Program-made: the position numbers and the translations under genes
In this document: piece after piece, positions 7,757 to 15,808 of the stretch
Position numbering within the stretch: position 1 is the stretch's first letter
Layout: every line of letters starts with the position of its first letter
From: Nocardioides baekrokdamisoli
Lineage (GTDB): Bacteria > Actinomycetota > Actinomycetes > Propionibacteriales > Nocardioidaceae
NCBI RefSeq assembly: GCF_003945325.1
Contig: NZ_AP019307.1
Span: 1,426,001 to 1,490,000 of the forward strand
Direction of reading: 5' to 3'
DNA length: 64,000 nucleotides
Notes under the pieces: model-generated
The model's input: the letters and a program-made list of their open reading frames with translations, nothing else
Told to the model about the DNA's origin: nothing
Databases searched by the model: none

Positions 7757-9130
7757 TCAGTCCTGCGCCGACGCGTCAGGGGAGTAGCCGTACCCGTAGC
7801 CGTATCCATACCCGTAGCCGCCGCCCTTGGCGGGCGCCATGTTGAGGACCACGCCGACCAATTTGCCGTCGACATGCTCAAGGCGCTCCTCCGACGAACG
7901 AACCTGATCACGGGTCGTCTTTCCGTGCCGGACGATGAGAATGGCACCGTCAGCTTGAGCGGCGATGAGCGCGGCATCAGTTACCGGAAGCAATGGCGGC
8001 GCGTCGATGAGCACTACTTCGTAGCGGTTCCGAACGGTCTCCAAGAGGTCTGCCATTGCCTGAGACTGCAACAGCTCGGCCGGGTTCGGGGGAATCGGAC
8101 CTGATGCCAGGAAATCGATGCCAGTGGCCGTGTGCCTCTGGATCGCATCCTCGAGCGACACTTTCCCGACCAATGCAGTGGTCACCCCGACCGCGTTGTC
8201 CAGGCCGAGGCGGGTCGCTGCGCGAGGCCGCCGCAGGTCTCCCTCGATCAGAAGCGTGCGCACCCCCGCCTGAGCGAGGGAGAGGGCGAGATTGATAGAC
8301 GTGCTGGTCTTGCCTTCTTCTGGCACTGCGGATGTCAACACGAATACCTTGTGCGCGCTGTCGACGTCGAGGAACTGAAGGTTCGTCCGCAACATCCGGA
8401 ACGCCTCAGCACGCGGACTGTGGGCCGCGATGTCCGTCAGCAAGGGCTTATCCTTCGTGGCGCTGTCAAAAGCGATCACGCCAAGAACTGGCTTGTCGGC
8501 CACGCCGCGGAGGTCTTCCGTGTTGCGGATCCGGGTGTCGAGCGTCTCCCGCAGAACCGCGATGCCGTAGCCCACCAAGAGGCCAACCACGATGCCGAGC
8601 GCGACGTTGAGTTTGGTGTTTGGCGATGCCGGCGTGGTTGGAAGAGACGCGTGGTCGAAGATTGTCGCCTTGATCGGAGCACGAGTGGCGCCGGGCGGGG
8701 TCGTCAGGACGCGCACCTGATCAAGCAGCGCCTGGGCATAGCCCTCTGCCAGTGTCTGCGCGCGGCGGGGATCCGGATCCGTGACAGTGATGGTGAGATT
8801 CGACGTCTGCGGGACGACGGTGGCTTTGACCTCGCCTGCGAGCGTCTTGGCTTCCATCACGATGCCGGTTGAGGAGGTGACCTGCTTAGCGAGATCGAGG
8901 CTGTTGACCAGATTGGCGAACGACTGCGAACTCTGCAAGGAGGACTGAACACCTTGAAAGACAGCTGTGGCGTCTCCCTGCGGCGCGGACACAAACAGCC
9001 GGACGCTGGAGGCGTACTTCTTGGTCGAGACCAGTGAGTATCCGAGGGCAGCGCCGCCCACCAGCAGGCCGATCAACAAGATCGAGATCCAGCGCCGACG
9101 CAGCAGCCGCAGATAGTCCTTCAGTTCCAC
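7757..9130 (-). CDS. Wzz-type chain-length regulator fused to BY-kinase (tyrosine kinase) domain
   Basis: A 457-residue fusion. A first membrane segment (residues 16-36) is followed by an extracytoplasmic Wzz region and a second membrane segment near 175-195. The cytoplasmic P-loop kinase has Walker A VPEEGKTST (about 269-277), Walker A' LLIEGDLRRPR (about 293-303) and Walker B VVLIDAPPLLPVTD (about 372-385). The C-terminus is a Tyr-rich tail with six alternating Tyr/Gly residues (about 439-449), the usual autophosphorylation cluster. GTG at 9130 is preferred over the upstream TTG because AGAGGG lies six bases before it and the paralogue at 30 kb starts with the same V-E-L. It likely sets chain length and activates the flanking polymerase pathway. 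Confidence 0.93.
   Translation of the reverse strand: MELKDYLRLLRRRWISILLIGLLVGGAALGYSLVSTKKYASSVRLFVSAPQGDATAVFQGVQSSLQSSQSFANLVNSLDLAKQVTSSTGIVMEAKTLAGEVKATVVPQTSNLTITVTDPDPRRAQTLAEGYAQALLDQVRVLTTPPGATRAPIKATIFDHASLPTTPASPNTKLNVALGIVVGLLVGYGIAVLRETLDTRIRNTEDLRGVADKPVLGVIAFDSATKDKPLLTDIAAHSPRAEAFRMLRTNLQFLDVDSAHKVFVLTSAVPEEGKTSTSINLALSLAQAGVRTLLIEGDLRRPRAATRLGLDNAVGVTTALVGKVSLEDAIQRHTATGIDFLASGPIPPNPAELLQSQAMADLLETVRNRYEVVLIDAPPLLPVTDAALIAAQADGAILIVRHGKTTRDQVRSSEERLEHVDGKLVGVVLNMAPAKGGGYGYGYGYGYGYSPDASAQD
7783..7830 (-). repeat. Hexanucleotide tract encoding the Gly-Tyr tail of the BY-kinase
   Basis: The 3' end of the kinase gene consists of degenerate six-base units (on the plus strand variants of GTAGCC and GTACCC) that encode alternating Tyr and Gly. 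Because the unit is a multiple of three, gain or loss by slippage would keep the frame and change only the number of phosphorylatable tyrosines. Confidence 0.7.
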
Positions 9131-9153
9131 AATCAACCCTCTCTGAAGGCGTA

Positions 9154-10977
9154 CTAGCAGGCAGGCGCGACGTTGGCGGCCGCGTTGCCGGGGACGATGC
9201 TCGGGGTCATTCCGACCACCGGCGAGCCGGTCTGACCATCACCAGACGTCATTGTCCATGTGATGTCGATGGTCTGCCCAGGACCGAGTCCGAGGTAGTT
9301 GGACAGCAGCGGTCGGTTGCCGAGACGACCCGTCTGGCTGAAGTCCGGCAGTGCCGTGGTGTTGCCCGGGTCCTTGGTGAGCGGAGCGCCATCGACCAGC
9401 ATGTTGCTGATGGTGCCGCCGAGCGGGCCGACGATCATGTACTGGACCGACTGACTGCCCGGCTTCACGCCGTACAACCCGCCGCCGGTGATGAACAGCG
9501 GCAGGGTCTTGGCCGCGTCCGCGGGGGCCGTCGACCAGATCTTGAGGTGGGCGCTCATCCCCTGCCTGCCGGCATTGCAGCTCGTCGTCGTGATGTCGAG
9601 GCTGTAGCGCAGGTAGTAGCTCATCTTCGCGCCAGTGAAGTCGTTGAACAGGACGTTCACCCGCGGGCGGCCCTTGATGTCGGTCTGGAGGTCCCCGGCG
9701 ACCGGGGTCCCCTGCAGGACGCCGCGCGCCGGCTGGTCGAAGCTCTCGACGTACAGACGGTGCTCGGAACCCGCCCGACCCAAAGCCTTGAGCAGGCTCT
9801 GCGCGCTGACGCCGCCGCGGGTGAGCCGTGCGAAGACGGCGTCCGTGGTCGCCGCGAAGACCACTTCCTGCTGCGCGACATCCGGATAGTCGATGTAGAC
9901 CTGATGCTCCAGGTAGTCGACCACGTTCGCCTGGGTGAGCGTGCGCTGCGGGAAGGTGACCAATCGGCCACCGATCGGCAGCGTGACCGACGGAAGCGTG
10001 ACCGGACCGGTCGCGCCGATGATGTAGCTCAAGGTCACCGGATCCACCGCGATGACGCCGTCAAGGTTGCCGCCCTCGACCTCCTGCCACCGGGCACGCC
10101 ACAGGTCGGCCGCGCGCGAGAAGTCGGGAGTCAGGTTCGCGTCGCGCATGTCGACACCGGGCTGGGTCGAGAACAGCTGGGTCTCGAGAGGCGTCAGGGG
10201 CAGGACCGGTGTGGCGCGTACGCCCAGGCTGCTGGCGAGCACCTGCTTGCCGAAGGTGAGCTTGCCGTGATCGGCGGTGACCAGCGCCAGCGCGCCGGGC
10301 AGGCCTCCGCTCGCACGGAGCTCCGCGTTGTTCTGCATCACCAGCAGGTAGTTCTGCGGACCGCTCTCGCCGAGCATCTGCGGCATCACCTTCAAGGCCA
10401 GGTCGGCCGAGGTGAGGCCCGTGCAGGCAGCGTCGATCTCCTGCTGGAGCTTGAGGTACTTGCTGCGCAACGGCTCGATGAAGCCGTTCGCGTTGGTGGC
10501 GTCGATCTCGGCGCACGCCGTACTCATCGACTTCTCCGCCGACACCACTGTGGGCTGGAGAGCGCGGATGGCGGCGAGATCAAGCGTGCCGTTGTGCGGA
10601 GTGAGCGCATGCAGATTCTTGGCAACGGTCGCCAGATCCTGCACGGGACCGTCGCCGATCCGGTGCGCCACATCAGCGGCAGTGCGTACGCCCTTGGCGT
10701 CGGCGCCGATGAACGGCGCATGCGTCAGCACGCCCCAGGTGACGCCGTGGGCGGCGTCGCTCGCCTTCTTGGCGTCGGCACGGAACTGCTCCAACGGGCC
10801 TTGCAACTGGTCGAACTTGCCCTCGGCGATCAGCGCCTTGATGTGCTGCCCGTCGTCCGCCGCCTTGGAGAGCAGGCTGGCGACGTGGATCAGCGTCCAG
10901 ACCAACCAGACGATGACAAGGAGGACGAGGAGCCCGATGGCGGCCAGAATCGACTGGCGACGAGTCAAGTTCTTCAT
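9154..10977 (-). CDS. DUF4012 domain-containing membrane-anchored extracytoplasmic protein
   Basis: A 607-residue protein. One membrane segment near the N-terminus (ILAAIGLLVLLVIVWLVW, about residues 9-26) follows a short basic cytoplasmic stretch; the rest is predicted outside. The middle contains NYLLVMQNNAELRASGG and the GVIAVDPV region characteristic of DUF4012 proteins, which occur in actinobacterial glycan loci and have no established biochemical activity. ATG at 10975-10977 is chosen because the longer frame adds Arg/Pro-rich residues translated from a hairpin. The last residue is Cys, and an internal Cys in TTTSCNAGRQ may pair with it; the paralogue at 27 kb has both. Twenty-three bases separate its stop from the BY-kinase start. 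Confidence 0.85.
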   Translation of the reverse strand: MKNLTRRQSILAAIGLLVLLVIVWLVWTLIHVASLLSKAADDGQHIKALIAEGKFDQLQGPLEQFRADAKKASDAAHGVTWGVLTHAPFIGADAKGVRTAADVAHRIGDGPVQDLATVAKNLHALTPHNGTLDLAAIRALQPTVVSAEKSMSTACAEIDATNANGFIEPLRSKYLKLQQEIDAACTGLTSADLALKVMPQMLGESGPQNYLLVMQNNAELRASGGLPGALALVTADHGKLTFGKQVLASSLGVRATPVLPLTPLETQLFSTQPGVDMRDANLTPDFSRAADLWRARWQEVEGGNLDGVIAVDPVTLSYIIGATGPVTLPSVTLPIGGRLVTFPQRTLTQANVVDYLEHQVYIDYPDVAQQEVVFAATTDAVFARLTRGGVSAQSLLKALGRAGSEHRLYVESFDQPARGVLQGTPVAGDLQTDIKGRPRVNVLFNDFTGAKMSYYLRYSLDITTTSCNAGRQGMSAHLKIWSTAPADAAKTLPLFITGGGLYGVKPGSQSVQYMIVGPLGGTISNMLVDGAPLTKDPGNTTALPDFSQTGRLGNRPLLSNYLGLGPGQTIDITWTMTSGDGQTGSPVVGMTPSIVPGNAAANVAPAC

Positions 10978-10992
10978 GATTCCTAACGCGCG

Positions 10993-11026
10993 GCGAGGCC
11001 CCACCGGACTACCGGCGGGGCCTCGC
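10993..11026 (-). terminator. Intercistronic stem-loop after the small secreted protein gene
   Basis: GCGAGGCCCC and GGGGCCTCGC form a perfect 10-bp stem with a 14-base loop, placed directly after the stop of the small secreted protein gene and just before the DUF4012 start. No T-tract follows. It could act as an attenuator or an RNA-stabilising hairpin that leaves the secreted protein more abundant than the downstream products. Confidence 0.6.
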
Positions 11027-11041
11027 TCAAGACGCAGACGA

Positions 11042-11425
11042 CTACTTGATGGTGGTCGAGAACGACGCGCTGCACGCACCGAACCCGGCGCTACCGCTGT
11101 AACCGATCTTGACCGTCAACTTACCCTTGCCGGTCGTGACGCGGTTGACGACGGTGCCACCGGCCAACGGCAGCGAGAGCGACCCGCGAGCCGCGCCGGA
11201 GTAGGTGACGTGGACCGAACCGTTTGCGACGGCGCCCGGGGCCTTCACGAAGAACTGCGCCGGGTAGGTCTTGGTCCGGCCGAGCTTGAAGGACGAGGCG
11301 TTGTGGCCTGCGCCGAGGATCTGACAGAGCGTGGGCTTCATGCCGTACGCCTCAGCGGGCTGCGACATGGCGGTGACGCCTGCAGTCAGTCCGCCGGCGA
11401 TGACAACAGCAGCAATCTTCTTCAT
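11042..11425 (-). CDS. Small secreted beta-rich protein of unknown function
   Basis: A 127-residue protein with a clear signal peptide: KK, a hydrophobic core (IAAVVIAGGLTAGVTAM) and an AEA cleavage site near residue 26. The mature part is Gly, Ser and Thr rich with alternating beta-like stretches (SVHVTYSG, KLTVKIGYSG) and two Cys residues that may form a disulfide. I do not recognise the family; an Ig-like or adhesin-like fold is a guess. The frame extends farther upstream, but ATG at 11423-11425 starts the signal peptide and has a GGGAG sequence upstream. It is the first gene of the leftward DUF4012/BY-kinase block and probably has its own promoter in the preceding 300-base gap. Confidence 0.75.
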   Translation of the reverse strand: MKKIAAVVIAGGLTAGVTAMSQPAEAYGMKPTLCQILGAGHNASSFKLGRTKTYPAQFFVKAPGAVANGSVHVTYSGAARGSLSLPLAGGTVVNRVTTGKGKLTVKIGYSGSAGFGACSASFSTTIK

Positions 11426-11678
11426 GGGTGTGGGTCTCCCCCCAACAGCGCCGATCCGAGGTTTCGGCTGTGTCCGAGTTGTAGTCTGAGTATCCCCTGA
11501 AAGGGGGATGTAGATCACAGTATGCCCCTCATGTTTCGGGAACAAATCATTCAGTGAAATTGTGAGATACAAGATCCAGACGCCAACGCGACTCCCCCGA
11601 AAGGGCTAGTTGATCGGGTGCCGAAAGAGTGATCGGCGTCACATCTACGCCACTTGTCGACATCCAGCGGGAACGCAG

Positions 11679-11706
11679 AAGGGCCCCGGGTCGCCCCGGA
11701 GCCCTT
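11679..11706 (-). terminator. Hairpin terminator downstream of the sulfurtransferase operon
   Basis: AAGGGCCCCGGG and CCCGGAGCCCTT pair over 12 bp with one mismatch and a four-base loop, 16 bases beyond the DUF1416 stop. Position and GC-rich stem fit a terminator for the leftward DUF4395-sulfurtransferase-DUF1416 operon. The rest of the 297-base gap (11426-11722) shows only the presumed promoter of the small secreted protein gene; I see no further gene. Confidence 0.7.
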
Positions 11707-11722
11707 CGTACGTCAATCGGAA

Positions 11723-12022
11723 TCAGCCGACGCTGATCTGGACCTCAGCGATCGAACCGACAGCTGCGACGACCTGGCGGTCGACCGGCTCAGCCTTCGG
11801 CGCGAGCGTACGCAGCGTCCACTGGCCATCTCCCGCGAAGAAGCGGAAGTGACCGCTCGCCGAGGTCGGGACCTCGGCCGTGAACTCGCCCGACTTGTCG
11901 AGCAGGCGTACGTACGCGTTCGGAACCGGCTCACCAGCGCGGGTCACCTGACCCTGGATGATGGCCTCGATCTCGGTGTTGATGCCGTTGAGCGACAGAC
12001 CGCCCTCAGTTGCGCCGCACAT
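11723..12022 (-). CDS. sseC: DUF1416 protein (SseC-like)
   Basis: A 99-residue protein starting MCGATEGGLSL and containing the carboxypeptidase-regulatory-like beta sandwich (IIQGQVTRAGEPVPNAYVRL, then GEFTAEVPTSASGHFRFFA). It matches the DUF1416 family that accompanies thiosulfate sulfurtransferases in Actinobacteria, as in the sseC-cysA pairs of Mycobacterium. Its molecular role is not established; a function linked to sulfane sulfur transfer is inferred from the fixed gene order. The ATG overlaps the sulfurtransferase stop in an ATGA, so translation is coupled. The N-terminal Met-Cys is conserved in the family as far as I recall. Confidence 0.88.
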   Translation of the reverse strand: MCGATEGGLSLNGINTEIEAIIQGQVTRAGEPVPNAYVRLLDKSGEFTAEVPTSASGHFRFFAGDGQWTLRTLAPKAEPVDRQVVAAVGSIAEVQISVG

Positions 12023-12876
12023 CAGGCGTCAGCCGAACCCGGCTCGTCGCCCAGCGCGATCGGAACACCGACGAGGGAGCCGTACTCGGTCCACGAGCCG
12101 TCGTAATTCTTCACGTTCTTCTTGCCGAGCAGCTCCTGCAGGACGAACCAGGTGAGCGAGGAGCGCTCACCGATGCGGCACAGCGCGATGGTGTCCTTGG
12201 TCTGGTCGAAACCGACCTCGGCGTACAGCGCCTCCAGGTCGGCGTCCGACTTGAACGTGCCGTCGTCGTTGGCGTTCTTGCTCCACGGGACGTTCACCGA
12301 CGTCGGGATGTGGCCGGCGCGCTGCGACTGCTCCTGCGGCAGGTGAGCCGGGGCGAGCAGGCGGCCCGCGTACTCGTCAGGCGAACGCACGTCGACGAGG
12401 TTCTGGACGCCGATCGAGGCGACGACCTCCTCGCGGAACGCGCGGATGGACTTGTCCTGCTCCTGCGCCGTGTAGGTGGTCGCGGCGCGGGTCGGGATCT
12501 CCTGGGTCAGCTCGCGGCTGTCCAGCTCCCACTTCTTGCGACCGCCGTCGAGCAGCTTGACGTCCGCGTGGCCGTAGAGCGTGAAGTACCAGTACGCGTA
12601 CGCGGCGAACCAGTTGTTGTTGCCGCCGTAGAGCACCACGGTGTCGTCGTTGGCGACGCCACGGCTGCTCAGGAGCGCCTCGAACTGCTGCTTGTTGACG
12701 AAGTCACGACGGACCTGGTCCTGCAGGTCGGTGGTCCAGTCGAGCTTGATCGCACCGGTGATGTGCGACTTGTCGTACGCAGTGGTGTCCTCGTCGACCT
12801 CGATGAGGACGACCTTCGGGTTGGTGAGGTTCTCCTCCACCCAGTCGGCGGAGACGAGTGCGGATTCGCGGCTCAT
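12022..12876 (-). CDS. Thiosulfate sulfurtransferase (tandem rhodanese)
   Basis: A 284-residue cytosolic protein with two rhodanese domains. The first lacks the catalytic cysteine, and the second has the active-site loop CRIGERSS with Cys233, which carries the persulfide during transfer from thiosulfate to an acceptor. Conserved CH2-type stretches are VDVRSPDEYAGR and AGHIPTSVNVPW. Length and loop match the mycobacterial CysA2/SseA-type enzymes. A GGGAAG sequence precedes the ATG. It lies between DUF4395 and DUF1416 genes, and a Cys-containing leader peptide gene upstream suggests control by cysteine supply. Confidence 0.95.
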   Translation of the reverse strand: MSRESALVSADWVEENLTNPKVVLIEVDEDTTAYDKSHITGAIKLDWTTDLQDQVRRDFVNKQQFEALLSSRGVANDDTVVLYGGNNNWFAAYAYWYFTLYGHADVKLLDGGRKKWELDSRELTQEIPTRAATTYTAQEQDKSIRAFREEVVASIGVQNLVDVRSPDEYAGRLLAPAHLPQEQSQRAGHIPTSVNVPWSKNANDDGTFKSDADLEALYAEVGFDQTKDTIALCRIGERSSLTWFVLQELLGKKNVKNYDGSWTEYGSLVGVPIALGDEPGSADA

Positions 12877-12936
12877 GGTTCTTCCCTTTCTCGGAAATCT
12901 TGGTTGGTGATGGTTGTTCGTGGATGGTCGTGGTTG

Positions 12937-13365
12937 TCAGTGGACGGGCTGGAAGCGCTTGAGGATGACGTAGAGCTCACAACCCAGACAGAAGTTGAAG
13001 ACGGCATTGAGCAGGGCAGCGACCAGGGCGAAGCCGGTCGCGATCTCGCCAGCCAGCGTCGCGCCCAGGACGTACGCCAGGAGCGCGACGGCCAGGAAGA
13101 TGAAGCCGACCAGTTGGCTGAACCGCGGTCCGGCGGCGTCCTCGAGTTCCTTGGGGGCGCTCAGCCTGGGGCGGACGACCGTCTTGAACACGGTGGCGAC
13201 CGGCGTGTGCTGGATGCCGGCGAAGGCACCCCACGCGAAGAGGCCGGCCTGGATGGCCGCCAGCACGATCTGGGTGGTGCCGTGGGTGGCAAGCGTGGCG
13301 ATCAGCACCGCGCTCGTGACAGCCGCGTTGAACCGCGGGCCGCGCGGATCGATCTGGGTGGACAT
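12937..13365 (-). CDS. DUF4395 family membrane protein
   Basis: A 142-residue protein. The opening DPRGPRFNAAVTSAVL and the closing FNFCLGCELYVILKRFQP with its C-x2-C pair are hallmarks of DUF4395, which is found next to sulfurtransferase and thioredoxin genes in Actinobacteria. Four hydrophobic segments suggest an integral membrane protein; the C-x2-C motif could take part in thiol chemistry or sulfur handling, but no activity is established. ATG at 13363-13365 is supported by AGGAG four bases upstream; the longer upstream frame runs through the leader region and is not used. Confidence 0.87.
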   Translation of the reverse strand: MSTQIDPRGPRFNAAVTSAVLIATLATHGTTQIVLAAIQAGLFAWGAFAGIQHTPVATVFKTVVRPRLSAPKELEDAAGPRFSQLVGFIFLAVALLAYVLGATLAGEIATGFALVAALLNAVFNFCLGCELYVILKRFQPVH

Positions 13366-13451
13366 GGTGCTCCTGGTGTCGAACGGACTGGTCACTCGCG
13401 AGCCGTACAGGCTCCAACGGCGCGAACTGGCGCAACGAGCAGATGCGGCAG

Positions 13452-13520
13452 TCAGGCGCAAGGACGACACAGCGCCGAGCGCGTGCGGCAGTGATCCACT
13501 GCGCGGCGCTTGGTCAACAT
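13452..13520 (-). CDS. 22-residue Cys-containing leader peptide of the sulfur operon
   Basis: The product is MLTKRRAVDHCRTRSALC followed by RPCA, with Cys at 11, 18 and 21. The [VA]DxCRxxSALCR pattern closely matches short leader peptides found before sulfur-metabolism operons in Streptomyces and other Actinobacteria. Polycysteine short reading frames act as cysteine-responsive attenuators in mycobacteria. It sits 86 bases before the DUF4395 start and reads in the same direction. No Shine-Dalgarno sequence is visible, so it may be translated from a leaderless or very short-leader transcript. Slow decoding of the Cys codons at low cysteine would be the expected signal. The remainder of the 318-base gap 13366-13683 holds no other gene I can support. 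Confidence 0.72.
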   Translation of the reverse strand: MLTKRRAVDHCRTRSALCRPCA

Positions 13521-13683
13521 GGTCGAGAACACGTAGATGAGAGTAGGAGCGGGTCTTGCGCGATGCCAACTCGCGTCTCGTTTGCTGAGACGGCTGTCCA
13601 TATTTCGGGATGCCCCACAGGGATTCCCCCCGAAACCGTCCCTCAACGGCCGGATCCGGGGTCAGCAGGTGGCTCGCGCGGAG

Positions 13684-14571
13684 CTACCGGCGGCGCTTCT
13701 TGGCCACGAACGCGCCCTCGAAGACGGCCGTGTCGACGCCCGGCGTGGGCAAGCCGGCTGCGTACCGGTAGATCAGCGCGCGGGCGTACGTCGAGACGGC
13801 CGCGACCACCGTGGCCAGCGCGAGGAAGCCGACGATGCTCACGGTGAGGAGCAGGATGCCAATGGTCCGGGCCGGTTCGTCGCCGGGGATGACCAGCGCG
13901 ATGCCGGCGATCACGCCGACCATGAGCGCGAGCATCGCAACGACCTGGATCACGCCGAAACGCAGCGTCGTACGCAAGCTCGTCCCCCACGTGTCGCGCA
14001 GCAACTGGGCCGACCGCTTCAACGCCTGCACCGGGCCGAGGCCCTCGGCCACGAGGACCGGCACCACCAGGAACGAGGCGATCGCCCAGGCCAGACCTCC
14101 GAGGAAGCCCAGGATCCGACCGAGCCACCCCAGCCGCTCCTCGAACGCGCGGATCGCCATGCCGACCGTGGTTGTCAGCAGGGCCCAGCTCAGCACCTTG
14201 CCCTTGACCTTCCACGTCGCCGCCAGGGCCGAACCGACAGTCGGCGTACCACCGTCGGCGCGGTCGTACGCAGCGATGACCAGCGCCGCCTGGAAGTAGA
14301 TCGCCACCACAGACGCACCGAACGACGCCAGCGCAGCCCCGACATAGAAGCCGAAGTGCGGGGTGCTCTCGACCTGGCGGCCGAGCAGGTAGCCCGGGAT
14401 GAACAGCGCCGCTGCCGCGAGGAGCGAACCAACTGCGGAGATGACCGGCAGCCAGAACATCTGCTTGTCCTCCAGCAGCATGCTCCAACTGGCCGACAGG
14501 ATCGCCTTGCCGGTGGGCGCGGCGTCCCTCGGACGCATGTTCTCAGGGGACCGGATCTCGCCGTACGACAT
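13684..14571 (-). CDS. DUF6159-like integral membrane protein
   Basis: A 295-residue protein with about six hydrophobic segments and a basic C-terminus ending KKRRR. The region SWSMLLEDKQMFWLPVISAVG followed by long helices, and the VQALKRSAQLLRDTWG helix in the middle, resemble the DUF6159 family of actinobacterial and archaeal membrane proteins, which have no known function. It is transcribed leftward, between the sulfur operon and a GT4 gene whose stop lies 28 bases upstream of its ATG. A link to envelope glycan synthesis is only positional. Confidence 0.65.
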   Translation of the reverse strand: MSYGEIRSPENMRPRDAAPTGKAILSASWSMLLEDKQMFWLPVISAVGSLLAAAALFIPGYLLGRQVESTPHFGFYVGAALASFGASVVAIYFQAALVIAAYDRADGGTPTVGSALAATWKVKGKVLSWALLTTTVGMAIRAFEERLGWLGRILGFLGGLAWAIASFLVVPVLVAEGLGPVQALKRSAQLLRDTWGTSLRTTLRFGVIQVVAMLALMVGVIAGIALVIPGDEPARTIGILLLTVSIVGFLALATVVAAVSTYARALIYRYAAGLPTPGVDTAVFEGAFVAKKRRR

Positions 14572-14599
14572 CTGCGCAGCCTCTCTCGAGCGGTGGTGG

Positions 14600-15808
14600 C
14601 TACTTAACCGTAGCCTTCGCCCGAGAGGTGCCGCTCAGGATCGACTCGAACCGATCCGTGATCGTGTCGAGGTTGAACTCGCGTACGGCCAGGTCCCGCG
14701 ACGCCGCACCGATCTTCGCCCCGAGCGAGCGATCAGCCAGCAGATCATGCACCCAGGCGGCCGCGGCCTCGACCGACCCGGACTCCGGAGGCAGTACGCA
14801 CCCGCCGGACTCCTCGATCAGATGAGCGGCCAGGTTCTCCGCCGGCACGAAGCCCAGGATCGGACGACCAGCACACAAGTACGACAGCGTCTTCGACGGC
14901 ACCGAGAACGCGCCGGCATCCGCCTCCAGCAGGACCAGCAGCACGTCCGCCGCGCCCAGAACGTCAGGCAGCCGCTCGTACGGCTGGAACGGCAACATCG
15001 TCAGGTGTACGCCCTTCGCCGCCGCATCCTCACGCAGGACGGGTTCGGTCACCGTCTCGGAGACCACGACCAGGTCGACCGGGGTGCCGAGTGCTCCGAC
15101 CGCAGCCGCAAGACCGGTCAGCAGTTCCGGGTTGTGCTTGAACCCGAGCGTGCCCGAGTAGACCAGCCGCGGCCGTTCACCCAGTCCGTGCTCAGTCGAC
15201 CAGGCGTTGTCCCGCTCGCGCGGAGTGATCTCACCGATCGGGGCCCAGTTCGGGATGACCGTCGTCTTCGCAGCCGTCCCCCACTGCTCGTGCACCGGGA
15301 CGAACGAGTCCGCGATCACGACGACCGCAGCTGCGCGCCGCGCGCAATAACGCTCGGCCCACCAGAAGATCTTCGCGACCGCATGGAAGTGCGAGCCGAG
15401 CTTGCTGCCGGCCAGGTGCTTGAGCGCGATCGCGTACACGTCCTGATGCCAGAGCACCCACGGCCGACGCAGCACCGACATCACGAACGCGAAGATGACC
15501 ATCGTGGGGATCTGCACGTTCGACAGCACCACGATGTCCGGGTTGACCTGCAGCACGTGCCGTACCAGCGCGAACCCGCGGGTGACCTCGCGGAACAACC
15601 GCTGGACGTACCGCCGCTGCTCGACCTTCTTCTCGCCGCCGATGCCGACGAAGGTGATCTGCTCCCCCGGGAGGGCCTCGAGCCGGCCCTTCCCGGAGAC
15701 ATAGCCCGAGACGTACGAGTGCGTGACGTCATGTCCACGGCGGGCGAGCTCCCGGCTGAGTTCAGCCTGGAACGGATGCCCACTGTGGTCGTGGACCAGA
15801 ACCTTCAT
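14600..15808 (-). CDS. Glycosyltransferase family 4
   Basis: A 402-residue GT-B enzyme. The N-terminus MKVLVHDHSGHPFQAELSRE contains the H-x-G-H-P acceptor-side loop. The middle SYVSGYVSGKG and the linker TTVIPNWAPIGEITPRERDN lead into the donor domain RLVYSGTLGFKHNPELL. The donor site is AGAFSVPSKTLSYLCAGRPILGF. It resembles WcaI/colanic-acid-type and fucosyl-N-acetyl transferases, but donor and acceptor cannot be assigned. The ATG overlaps the stop of the GDP-mannose epimerase-like gene (ATGA), so the two products are made together and the enzyme may use a GDP-hexose. Confidence 0.88.
   Translation of the reverse strand: MKVLVHDHSGHPFQAELSRELARRGHDVTHSYVSGYVSGKGRLEALPGEQITFVGIGGEKKVEQRRYVQRLFREVTRGFALVRHVLQVNPDIVVLSNVQIPTMVIFAFVMSVLRRPWVLWHQDVYAIALKHLAGSKLGSHFHAVAKIFWWAERYCARRAAAVVVIADSFVPVHEQWGTAAKTTVIPNWAPIGEITPRERDNAWSTEHGLGERPRLVYSGTLGFKHNPELLTGLAAAVGALGTPVDLVVVSETVTEPVLREDAAAKGVHLTMLPFQPYERLPDVLGAADVLLVLLEADAGAFSVPSKTLSYLCAGRPILGFVPAENLAAHLIEESGGCVLPPESGSVEAAAAWVHDLLADRSLGAKIGAASRDLAVREFNLDTITDRFESILSGTSRAKATVK

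Noticed and set aside
9034..10986. Rightward 650-codon frame opposite the DUF4012 gene.
   Set aside because: Arg-, Ala- and Val-rich antisense translation. The DUF4012 frame has a start, membrane segment and family motifs.
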